DNA from: Acetatifactor sp.
GTDB lineage: Bacteria; Bacillota; Clostridia; Lachnospirales; Lachnospiraceae
Assembly (NCBI GenBank): GCA_022511425.1
Contig: JAFLRO010000001.1
Location: forward strand, 33,571 to 97,570
DNA: 64,000 bases
Reading direction: 5' to 3'
Shown one piece after another: positions 35,181 through 43,533 of the stretch (position 1 is the first letter of the stretch; the number at the start of each line of letters is the position of its first letter). The translations under genes and the position numbers were made by a program. The notes under the pieces were generated by a model that worked only from the letters and a program-made list of their open reading frames with translations, was not told the origin of the DNA and searched no databases.

Positions 35181-35232
35181 ACAAGTGCCATAAGATGTAG
35201 GAGTGCCATAAGACGGAAAATGCCATAAGGCT
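35181..35232 (+). repeat. three TGCCATAAG repeats before hisG
   Basis: TGCCATAAG occurs three times between hisZ and hisG, spaced about 16-18 bases apart. They are direct repeats in a non-coding gap and have no obvious dyad symmetry. Confidence 0.75.
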
Positions 35233-35281
35233 GCTTGTTATGGAACTTAGAGAAAAAGATTGTGATAAGGGATTAAGAGAA

Positions 35282-35962
35282 ATGAGTGAAGATAAATATA
35301 TAAGTGAAGACAAATATTTAACCTTTGCCCTGGGCAAGGGAAGGCTGGCAAATAAAACACTGGAACTGTTTGAAGAGATCGGTATCACCTGTGAGGAAAT
35401 GAAGGACAAGAACTCCCGAAAGCTGATTTTTGTAAATGAGGAATTTAAGTTCAAATTCTTTCTGGCAAAAGGTCCTGATGTGCCCACCTATGTAGAATAT
35501 GGTGCTGCAGATATAGGAGTAGTTGGCAGGGATACCATTTTGGAGGAGAATCGGAATGTCTACGAAGTATTGGACTTAGGCTTTGGGAAATGCCGGATGT
35601 GCGTCTGCGGACCGGAATCCGCCAGAGAATTGCTTAAGCATCATGAACGCATCAGAGTCGCCAGCAAATATCCCAACATTGCCAAAGAATATTTTTACAA
35701 CAAAAAGCATCAGACTGTTGATATCATTAAACTAAACGGCTCCGTGGAGCTGGGACCTCTGGTTGAGCTGTCGGATGTGATCGTGGATATTGTGGAGACC
35801 GGTTCCACGCTTCGGGAGAACGGACTGGGAGTTCTGGAGGAAATATGCTCGTTGTCCGCAAGGATGATCGTAAATCCGGTGAGCATGCAGATGGAGACTG
35901 AGCGTATCAAAAGCCTGGTGAATAATATCCAGAAAAAACTTCAAACGAAAATGATATCGTAA
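35282..35962 (+). CDS. hisG: ATP phosphoribosyltransferase HisG (short form)
   Basis: A 226-residue catalytic subunit for the first step of histidine synthesis. It has ALGKGRLANKT, VGRDTILEE and the PRPP-binding loop DVIVDIVETGSTLRENGL. The short form needs HisZ, which is adjacent. The start at 35282 has AAGGG ten bases upstream; the ORF-track ATG at 35240 has none. Residues 2-12 are a tandem duplication, SEDKYISEDKY, ahead of the normal N-terminus. Confidence 0.92.
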   Translation: MSEDKYISEDKYLTFALGKGRLANKTLELFEEIGITCEEMKDKNSRKLIFVNEEFKFKFFLAKGPDVPTYVEYGAADIGVVGRDTILEENRNVYEVLDLGFGKCRMCVCGPESARELLKHHERIRVASKYPNIAKEYFYNKKHQTVDIIKLNGSVELGPLVELSDVIVDIVETGSTLRENGLGVLEEICSLSARMIVNPVSMQMETERIKSLVNNIQKKLQTKMIS

Positions 35963-36071
35963 ACATGGTGAAAAAAGTAGGAAGTAAAAAAGTTGAAAAA
36001 GATTTTAGATTTATGAAATATTGAAAAGAAAGAACATGGATTAAGATGTAAGGATTAAGGAGTAAGGATGG

Positions 36072-37385
36072 ATGAAATATGATAATAAAGGCGTCATGCG
36101 CATAGTAGAACTGACCGGCGAGACAAAGCAGAGCATTCTTGATGATCTATTGAAAAGAAGCCCTAACAATTATTCCCAATATGAGGAAAAAGTAAATGAA
36201 ATAATCGGAAAGGTAAAAACAGAAAGAGACCAGGCTCTGTTTGAATATACCTTAAAATTTGACAAATTTGTCCTGACAGAGGATAATATTAAAGTGACCG
36301 GACAGGAAATTGACGAGGCTTATAAAAAACTTGATCCCAAGCTGGTGGATGTCATTCGGAAATCAGCAGAAAACATCAGAACTTTCCACACAAAACAGCT
36401 GCGTAACAGTTGGTTTGATGCCCGTGAGGACGGTACGATTTTAGGCATGAAAATCACCCCCATTGCAAAGGCAGGTGTCTATGTGCCCGGCGGAAAAGCC
36501 GCCTATCCCTCCAGCGTATTGATGAACGTGATTCCTGCCAAAGTAGCGGGAGTAGGGGAGATCATCATGACGACCCCTCCGGGATCTGATGGCTCTGTAA
36601 ATCCCGGCACACTGGTTGCTGCTGACATTGCTGGAGTGGATGCAATCTATAAGGTGGGCGGAGCTCAGGCCATCGCTGCTATGGCTTTTGGCACTCAGTC
36701 CATTCCCAAGGTTGACAAGATTACCGGCCCCGGCAATATATTTGTGGCTTTGGCCAAGAAAGCCGTATACGGTTATGTGAGTATTGATTCCATCGCCGGT
36801 CCCAGTGAAATACTGGTTCTGGCGGATGAGACGGCAAATCCCCGGTATGTGGCAGCGGATTTGCTTTCTCAGGCGGAGCACGACGAACTGGCAAGCGCCA
36901 TTTTGATCACTACCTCCAGGCAGTTGGCGGAGCAAGTATCCGTACAGGTGGGAGAGTTTGTGGAACAGCTTTCCAGAACGGAAATAATGCGGAAATCCCT
37001 GGATAATTACGGTTATATCCTTGTTGCGGATAACATGAGAGATGCTATTGATGCAGTGAATGAGATTGCTTCCGAACACTTGGAGATTCTGACCGCAAAT
37101 CCCTTCGAGGTTATGACAAAGATAAAGAATGCCGGAGCCATTTTCCTGGGTGAGTATGCCTCCGAGCCTCTGGGAGATTATTTTGCAGGCCCTAACCATA
37201 TTCTGCCGACGAACGGCACTGCAAAGTTCTTCTCGCCGGTGAATGTGGATGACTTTATAAAAAAGACCAGCATCATATCATATTCCCGGGAAGCCCTTGA
37301 GAAGGTGCACAGGGATATTGAGAAATTTGCGGAGAGCGAGGGTCTGACGGCTCACGCGAACAGTATTAAGGTTCGTTTTGAATAA
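36072..37385 (+). CDS. hisD: histidinol dehydrogenase
   Basis: A 437-residue zinc enzyme for the last two steps, oxidising histidinol to histidine with NAD. It has AGVYVPGGKAAYPSSVLMN, VGGAQAIAAMA, GPGNIFVALAKK and the zinc-binding SQAEHDELA. ATG 36072 has AAGGAG nine bases upstream. The leader contains short TAAGGATTAAG repeats. hisB follows after 54 bases. Confidence 0.95.
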   Translation: MKYDNKGVMRIVELTGETKQSILDDLLKRSPNNYSQYEEKVNEIIGKVKTERDQALFEYTLKFDKFVLTEDNIKVTGQEIDEAYKKLDPKLVDVIRKSAENIRTFHTKQLRNSWFDAREDGTILGMKITPIAKAGVYVPGGKAAYPSSVLMNVIPAKVAGVGEIIMTTPPGSDGSVNPGTLVAADIAGVDAIYKVGGAQAIAAMAFGTQSIPKVDKITGPGNIFVALAKKAVYGYVSIDSIAGPSEILVLADETANPRYVAADLLSQAEHDELASAILITTSRQLAEQVSVQVGEFVEQLSRTEIMRKSLDNYGYILVADNMRDAIDAVNEIASEHLEILTANPFEVMTKIKNAGAIFLGEYASEPLGDYFAGPNHILPTNGTAKFFSPVNVDDFIKKTSIISYSREALEKVHRDIEKFAESEGLTAHANSIKVRFE

Positions 37386-37439
37386 ATTATTAATAATTGA
37401 TTCAAAAAATGCCATAAACAGGCGGAATGAGAGGAATAA

Positions 37440-38030
37440 ATGACAAACAGGATAGCAAAAATAACCCGGAAGACAAAAGAAACTGACATATCTGTCACGA
37501 TTAATCTGGACGGCAGTGGAAATTCTGAGATTTCAACGGGTATAGGCTTTTTTGACCACATGTTGGAGGGATTTGCGAAGCACGGCTTTTTTGACTTAAA
37601 GTGCAATGTGAAGGGAGATCTTCAGGTGGATGGGCATCACACCGTTGAAGATGCGGGAATTGTACTGGGACAGGCCATTGCAAAGGCTGTTGGAGACAAG
37701 AAGGGCATCAGCAGATACGGCTTTTTTCTTCTGCCCATGGATGACGCTCTGGCTCTCTGTGCCGTGGATTTCTGCGGCAGACCGTACCTGAATTTCGACT
37801 GTAATTTCCCTACGGAGCGGGTGGGTGAACTGGACACAGAGCTGGTGCGGGAGTTCTTTTATGCAGTAAGCTACAGCGCAGGAATAAATCTTCACATAAA
37901 AATGCTGGATGGCATCAATTCCCATCACATGATCGAAGCTGCCTTTAAATCATTTGCTAAGGCTTTGGAACAGGCCGTGGGCTTTGACCCCAGAGTGACA
38001 GATGTATTGAGCACCAAGGGAACATTATAA
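37440..38030 (+). CDS. hisB: imidazoleglycerol-phosphate dehydratase
   Basis: A 196-residue manganese enzyme, monofunctional like most Firmicute HisB. Metal-binding histidines are in GIGFFDHMLEGFAKH, VDGHHTVEDAGI and NSHHMIEAAFK. The length is normal. It follows hisD on the same strand and is followed, after 164 bases, by the HisI-HisE fusion. Confidence 0.96.
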   Translation: MTNRIAKITRKTKETDISVTINLDGSGNSEISTGIGFFDHMLEGFAKHGFFDLKCNVKGDLQVDGHHTVEDAGIVLGQAIAKAVGDKKGISRYGFFLLPMDDALALCAVDFCGRPYLNFDCNFPTERVGELDTELVREFFYAVSYSAGINLHIKMLDGINSHHMIEAAFKSFAKALEQAVGFDPRVTDVLSTKGTL

Positions 38031-38194
38031 AAGATTTAACATTTAGGCTTGACTTTTACATCAAAATGTATAGCTACCATCTTGCAACACGATTGTTCAA
38101 TTCAAATGATATCAAAGATAGGATTTTTGAAAATTAATATCAATATAATGTTTATGAAATTTTTAATCATGGAAAAACTATATGAGGAAAACTT

Positions 38195-39481
38195 ATGATA
38201 ATCAAAAAATTCGTACCCTGTATCTATCTGTATAACGGTCATGCAGTAAAGAACCTGACGGACAAAAGCGTGGTGGAGACAGACCCTCTGAGGATGGTTC
38301 ATCTTTACAATGAGAACAATGCCGACGAACTGATCGTGTTCGATATGTCCGAGGATGACGCAGAACATGATGCTGCACTGGAGATGATCAAGGAAATCTG
38401 CGCAATGGCAGAGATTGATGTGATCGGTGCAGGAAACATCAAGCGCATGGAGGATGTAAAAAAGCTGCTTTATGCCGGCTGTAAGCGCGCTATTTTAGAC
38501 TATGAGATGGCAGGCAATATTGCAGCCACCGAAGAGATCTCCCTGAAATTCGGACGTGACAAGCTATTAGCTTCATACAATGACCCTGCGGTTATAACTG
38601 AGAATAAAGAACTTCTGGAAAAATATATATCGGGACTGGTACTGATGAATCCTCATCAGATCCGGGAGACACAGGAGATCATCGGCCTGCCTTTTTATGT
38701 ACAGATCAACAATATCGCCCTCAACAAGCTGATGGAGATTTTCGCATACGATAATGTCTGCGGTGTTACTGGCAATGCCATCAATGACAACTACAAGGAA
38801 ATCCTGGCGCTTAAGACTCTCTGCAAAGAAAACGGTATTCAGGTGGAGACCTTTGAGGCTGCTTTCAAATGGGAGGATTTTAAGAAAAACAGCGACGGCC
38901 ATGTACCTGTAATCGTACAGGATTACCGCACCCGCGAAGTACTACAGATGGCTTACATGAATGAGGAGTCATATGACCAGACCATCCGCACAGGCAAGAT
39001 GACTTATTTCAGCAGAAGCAGACAGGAATTGTGGGTTAAGGGAGAGACCAGCGGTCACTATCAGTATGTGAAAAGTCTTACAGCCGACTGCGACATGGAC
39101 ACCATCTTAGCCAAGGTATCACAGGTGGGCGCAGCCTGCCACACAGGCGCCAGAAGCTGTTTTTTTAACGAGATTACCAAGAAGGATTATCAGGAAGCCG
39201 AGAATCCCCTCCAGGTATTCCAGGAGGTCTACGACGTAATCAAGGATAGAAAGATACACCCCAGAGAAGGCTCCTATACCAATTATCTCTTTGACAAGGG
39301 CATCGACAAGATCCTGAAAAAGCTGGGCGAGGAAGCCACAGAGATTGTCATTGCCGCCAAGAACCCCGGTGCCGGCGAGGTCAAATACGAAATCAGCGAT
39401 TTTCTGTACCACATGATGGTACTTATGGCAGAGAAAGACATTTCCTGGGAGGAGATTACAACAGAGTTGGCAAACAGGTAA
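38195..39481 (+). CDS. HisA/F-like barrel fused to HisI and HisE
   Basis: A 428-residue fusion. Residues 1 to about 225 resemble the HisF/HisA barrel (FVPCIYLYNGHAVKNL), residues about 234-335 are the HisI cyclohydrolase (LTADCDMDTILAKVSQVGAACHTG), and about 340-428 are the HisE pyrophosphohydrolase (LGEEATEIVIAAKN). HisI and HisE cover the second and third steps of the pathway. In the barrel the usual CID aspartate is tyrosine (CIY), so cyclase or isomerase activity is doubtful. hisH and separate hisA and hisF are not in the window. This is the last gene of the cluster. Confidence 0.9.
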   Translation: MIIKKFVPCIYLYNGHAVKNLTDKSVVETDPLRMVHLYNENNADELIVFDMSEDDAEHDAALEMIKEICAMAEIDVIGAGNIKRMEDVKKLLYAGCKRAILDYEMAGNIAATEEISLKFGRDKLLASYNDPAVITENKELLEKYISGLVLMNPHQIRETQEIIGLPFYVQINNIALNKLMEIFAYDNVCGVTGNAINDNYKEILALKTLCKENGIQVETFEAAFKWEDFKKNSDGHVPVIVQDYRTREVLQMAYMNEESYDQTIRTGKMTYFSRSRQELWVKGETSGHYQYVKSLTADCDMDTILAKVSQVGAACHTGARSCFFNEITKKDYQEAENPLQVFQEVYDVIKDRKIHPREGSYTNYLFDKGIDKILKKLGEEATEIVIAAKNPGAGEVKYEISDFLYHMMVLMAEKDISWEEITTELANR

Positions 39482-39540
39482 AAAAGCAACGCTCCAGTCT
39501 TTGCCTGTGCATTAGTTGTAGGAAAGGAAGCGACGCAGAG

Positions 39541-39580
39541 CTTGCACGGATATTTGTCGAATGCTGCGAAGGTCTTTGAT
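39541..39580 (+). repeat. second copy of the intergenic repeat from 2260
   Basis: TTGCACGGATATTTG (39542-39556) matches the ruvA-ruvB gap exactly, and TTTGATT recurs at a similar offset. Unlike the first copy, the downstream part does not form the 8-bp hairpin. Confidence 0.55.
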
Positions 39581-39619
39581 TACGTACGAATTAAAGCAAT
39601 AAATAATAAACGAAAATGC

Positions 39620-39655
39620 AAAAAGAAGTTGTCGGTATACGGCAACTTCTTTTTA
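39620..39655 (+). terminator. intrinsic terminator after the his cluster
   Basis: AAAAAGAAGTTGTCG pairs with CGGCAACTTCTTTTT, with one G-T wobble and a five-base loop. The T-run is part of the stem. It ends about 115 bases before the HelD gene. Confidence 0.85.
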
Positions 39656-39768
39656 GTACGACTTGCGTCTAATATATTATCATATCTAAAAATAAAAGTC
39701 TAGTATTATTTTTTGTTTTTTATATACTTATATTTGTCACTCATAAACACCTCAGAAAGGAGAATCAC

Positions 39769-42700
39769 ATGAGAAAAGAACACATTCAGGGAACCTCCCG
39801 TCTGGATGAGGAGAAGCACCTGGAGGAGACACTTGCCGTAATCCGTGACAACATGGAGGAATACGGCCGCCAGGTCGGGAAAATGCAGGCCGACATCGAT
39901 GAGATGTTGGAGCATTACCACGACAATGACGTAGAAGTGTACACGATCCTGAGCAACACCATCACCATGCACGATCACATGAAGCGTGCGCTTTTGAGGA
40001 ATGAAAAGGCCTCGGACAAGCCCTATTTTGGCAGAATCGTCTTTCACGATCATGCTACAGACCGGGAAGAATCCCTCTACATCGGACGGGGCGGTATTTC
40101 CCGTGACACAACCCATCAACAAGTAGTGGATTGGCGTGCACCGGTGGCAACCGCCTATTATGAGAACGGGCTGGGAGAATGCTCGTACTCCGCACCGGAC
40201 GGAGAACCTGTGGAAATTGATCTAAAACTGAAACGCACCTACGAAATTGTAAAGGGACAACTGCAGGATTATTTTGACAGCGAAGTGATTTCTAACGACG
40301 AGCTGCTCACAAAGTATCTGGCGAGAAACAAACAGGCCGTTCTGGGTGAGATTGTTGCCACCATACAGAAGGAGCAGAATGAGATCATCCGCCGCTCCCC
40401 TTACCACAACACCATAGTCCAGGGAGTGGCAGGCTCCGGTAAGACCACTGTTGCAATGCACAGAATATCCTTCATTCTTTACAACTATGCAGAACGATTC
40501 CGGCCGGAGGATTTCTATATTGTGGGAAGTAACAGGATTCTATTGAACTACATCACCGGAGTACTGCCAGATCTGGACGTGTACGGAGTGCGACAGATGA
40601 CCATGGAGCAGTTGTTCGTCCGTCTGCTCTATGAGGACTGGGATGACAAGAAATATCGCATTAAAATGGGGATTTCGGCTTCTGACCGCGGGGATTCTGT
40701 CTCAGGAAACGGCGGAACGGTCTATGGTCGGAGTGAGCGGAAAGGAACCGCCGACTGGTTTAGGGAACTGCAAAAATTCTGTGATGACCTGGAGCGCGCA
40801 TCCATCTCCACAGAATCCATCTACCTGAATCCGAAACAGTTCGTTGAAGGTATCCAGGACGGAAAGAATGGAGTTTACGACAGAAGTACCGGAAAAGATG
40901 CGTTGATTCAGCTTGTGGACGGTGAGGCGGTGGAAAGGTATATTTCACAGAATCCCACGATATCTATCCAAAGCAAGATCAACATGCTAAACGATCGGCT
41001 GATGATAAAAATACATGATGAATTCCTGGGAAAAGGAATCAAATATACGGAAGAGGAGAGAAAGGCCATTTTGAAGGCCTATCGAAACAGATACGGAAGT
41101 AAGGTCTGGAAGCAGTCAACCTATGAGCTGTATCGGGAATTTCTTTTGAAACAGACAGAGACTGGGATAGAAATTACTCTGCCCGATAAGGAATTCGACG
41201 TATATGACTTGGCTGCCCTTGCTTACATCTACAAGCGTACTAAAGAAACGGAGGTAATAAGCGAGGCACACCATATTGTCATTGACGAGGCACAGGACTT
41301 CGGAATGATGATTTATCATTGCCTGCATGCCTGCATTAATGGCTGTACCTACACGGTTATGGGTGATGTCTCTCAGAACATACATTTCGGAGTAGGACTG
41401 AATGACTGGGAACCTCTCAGAAATCTGATTCTTACAGATCCAATGGATCATTTCGACACTTTGAAAAAGAGCTACCGGAACACGGTGGAAATTTCCAACT
41501 TTGCCACAGAAATCCTCCACCACGGAAGGTTTTTCCATTATCCTGTGGAGCCCATTATCCGCCATGGAAAAGAAGTTCAGGTAGAACAGATTAACGAAAA
41601 TACGTTTTATAAAAGAAGCGCTGAAATATGTCGTGACTGGCAGGAGAGAGGCCTTATGACGATAGCCTTGGTATGCAGGAATGCAAAGCAGGCGGAAATT
41701 GCAGCAAAAGCCCTTTCTCCCATGATCGACATTATGGAAACAGATTTGGAAAAAGCTGAATTTGGCAACGGTATCATGGTACTTCCGGTGGAATACACAA
41801 AAGGTTTGGAATTTGATGCAGTGCTGGTTCTTGACCCCACCAAGGAAGAGTATCCGGTTGATGACGGTCATGCAAAGCTACTCTATGTGGCTGCTACCAG
41901 GGCCCTGCATGAGCTCTGCATCCTTCACAGGGGAAATCTTACCGGACTGATTGCCGATCCTGTGCCTAAGGAAGATGGAGAAAGAAGCATTGATGAGCCC
42001 ACGGTTTCAGAAACTTCATCGGGCGAAGAGAGTACAATATCTGCAAAAAACACCTCCGCCATTGCTGACGTAGCTGCGCCCGTCAGCGTCACCGCCACAG
42101 TTCCAGTGCCAAAGCAACGCCCAGTTCCAGCGCCAAAACAACGCCCGAGAGCCACAATAGTTCTCAAGTCCAATCCCACGCCTGAGACACCGGCTCACGT
42201 AAAGCCCATGACCTCATATGCCGCTCACCCCGTGCAGCCCATACCCGGTTCTGCCGGGAAACCAAAAGCAAGCACATCCTCAGACCTTCCGAAGTTCGGA
42301 GCAGAAGTGCCTTCAGAAAAACTTCGGCTCTCGGGCCATACCAAGATTGACCTGTCCGTCCGCTGGATCACAAAGAACCCCGACGGACTTTACCTGCATA
42401 GTCGTTATGGCATTTTGCGCCTGAGCCCAATAAACAGCAATATCATCCGCATTACCTTTGCCAAGGGCGGCAGCCTTGCAAAGGTGCGCCATCCTTTGAT
42501 TGCAGTGGACAGACTGGAGCGCTTCTGGACTTACAAAGACGCCGGAGGAGTAGTGGAACTGGCAACAGACGAACTGTTGCTCAGAGCCGAAAAAACTTCC
42601 GGAAGCTTAAGTTTTTATAACCGCGACAAAAAACTTCTTCTGACGGAGCGCGACAGAGAGTGCCGACAGATAGAATACATCTCTCAGGAAACGACAAGAT

Positions 42701-43011
42701 GCTGGATTATCCTGAATACTGCAAAAAAGGAACAGCTCTTCGCATTGGAGAATACAGGTACGGAACCCATCTCTCTAAACGGCGTTGCACGGTATATCAA
42801 CGTTTCATGGAATGACAGTCTCCCTTTCCTGTTTTCCGACAGGGGCTGGGGGCTGCTGATTCCCACAGACGGGACTGTCATTTGCAATCCGGCCTCCCAG
42901 GGTACATGTCTCTGCGTGGAAGGCCAGGAGCAAATGGATATGTACTTTATCGCAGGTAACGATGTCGGGACAATGAAAAACGCTTGTAAATTCTTATATG
43001 GAAGGCTGTGA
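39769..43011 (+). CDS. HelD-type RNA polymerase-recycling ATPase fused to a GH31-N-like domain
   Basis: A 1080-residue protein, about 300 longer than typical HelD. HelD, a UvrD-like ATPase, frees stalled or idle RNA polymerase. The N-terminal coiled arm (1-150) is followed by Walker A GVAGSGKTT near 219, VIDEAQD near 503, GDVSQNIHFG, and LLYVAATRALHEL near 704. After an acidic, proline-rich linker (about 725-845, with VPKQRPVPAPKQRP) comes a roughly 230-residue region with LPFLFSDRGWGLLIP and YFIAGNDVGTMKNACKFLYG. Those phrases match the beta-sandwich that precedes the GH31 barrel; the barrel itself is absent. The 3' end overlaps the convergent gene by 18 bases. Confidence 0.85.
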   Translation: MRKEHIQGTSRLDEEKHLEETLAVIRDNMEEYGRQVGKMQADIDEMLEHYHDNDVEVYTILSNTITMHDHMKRALLRNEKASDKPYFGRIVFHDHATDREESLYIGRGGISRDTTHQQVVDWRAPVATAYYENGLGECSYSAPDGEPVEIDLKLKRTYEIVKGQLQDYFDSEVISNDELLTKYLARNKQAVLGEIVATIQKEQNEIIRRSPYHNTIVQGVAGSGKTTVAMHRISFILYNYAERFRPEDFYIVGSNRILLNYITGVLPDLDVYGVRQMTMEQLFVRLLYEDWDDKKYRIKMGISASDRGDSVSGNGGTVYGRSERKGTADWFRELQKFCDDLERASISTESIYLNPKQFVEGIQDGKNGVYDRSTGKDALIQLVDGEAVERYISQNPTISIQSKINMLNDRLMIKIHDEFLGKGIKYTEEERKAILKAYRNRYGSKVWKQSTYELYREFLLKQTETGIEITLPDKEFDVYDLAALAYIYKRTKETEVISEAHHIVIDEAQDFGMMIYHCLHACINGCTYTVMGDVSQNIHFGVGLNDWEPLRNLILTDPMDHFDTLKKSYRNTVEISNFATEILHHGRFFHYPVEPIIRHGKEVQVEQINENTFYKRSAEICRDWQERGLMTIALVCRNAKQAEIAAKALSPMIDIMETDLEKAEFGNGIMVLPVEYTKGLEFDAVLVLDPTKEEYPVDDGHAKLLYVAATRALHELCILHRGNLTGLIADPVPKEDGERSIDEPTVSETSSGEESTISAKNTSAIADVAAPVSVTATVPVPKQRPVPAPKQRPRATIVLKSNPTPETPAHVKPMTSYAAHPVQPIPGSAGKPKASTSSDLPKFGAEVPSEKLRLSGHTKIDLSVRWITKNPDGLYLHSRYGILRLSPINSNIIRITFAKGGSLAKVRHPLIAVDRLERFWTYKDAGGVVELATDELLLRAEKTSGSLSFYNRDKKLLLTERDRECRQIEYISQETTRCWIILNTAKKEQLFALENTGTEPISLNGVARYINVSWNDSLPFLFSDRGWGLLIPTDGTVICNPASQGTCLCVEGQEQMDMYFIAGNDVGTMKNACKFLYGRL

Positions 43012-43347
43012 GACATCCGTTGCCCATGTCTCTATCACCTCTTCAAAGTCGGCCGAGATTGCCTGGAAGATTCTTTCAGCGGTGATCCCGGCCACACTTA
43101 TGCCGTTTACATCCATGAAAATCACAAATCCCAAAAGTCCCGCCGCCAGAGCCAGACGCACACGGAAAAATGCGGGATTCTCCGGCACCGTGCCTTCCTC
43201 CTGCGGTGTTTCCAGCCCCTCCACAGGCCGACTGCTTCTTCCGTAAAGGATTTTCTCCCGGTTGGACATATCATACTGATTCTCATTATACCTGGAGCGT
43301 ATCTGTTTCAACAGTTGCAATCTTTTCTCCGTACTAGCATCACTCAT
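42994..43347 (-). CDS. small membrane protein of unknown function
   Basis: A 117-residue protein. A charged N-terminus (EKRLQLLKQIRSRYNENQ) leads to one transmembrane segment near residues 64-82 (VRLALAAGLLGFVIFMDV) and a short acidic tail outside or inside the cell. The family is not recognised. It is divergent from the MoxR operon and convergent with, and overlapping, the 3' end of HelD. Confidence 0.7.
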   Translation of the reverse strand: MSDASTEKRLQLLKQIRSRYNENQYDMSNREKILYGRSSRPVEGLETPQEEGTVPENPAFFRVRLALAAGLLGFVIFMDVNGISVAGITAERIFQAISADFEEVIETWATDVSQPSI

Positions 43348-43484
43348 ACCATCATACCCGTCCCAAAAGATTTACTATAAAATATGCAAAGCTAGGCTTT
43401 TTAGAACCTCCATGCGTCCTGTCATCCGCTGCTATTGCCATTTTTCTGTAGTAATTCAGGCTCCGTTGTGCTATACTATCCGTA

Positions 43485-43513
43485 AAAGGCGCAGCCTTCG
43501 AGGCTCTGCCTTT
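43485..43513 (+). promoter_or_regulatory. 5' stem-loop at the start of the moxR mRNA
   Basis: AAAGGC-GC-AGCCT pairs with AGGCT-CT-GCCTTT around a three-base TCG loop. A TATACT at 43472-43477 would start transcription just before the hairpin, which would then cap the mRNA and sit next to the GAAAGG ribosome binding site. Confidence 0.45.
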
Positions 43514-43533
43514 AGAAAGGAATTCGCCCAACC

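Noticed and set aside
41116-41871. 251-residue minus-strand ORF opposite HelD
   Set aside because: Shadow frame of the helicase core.
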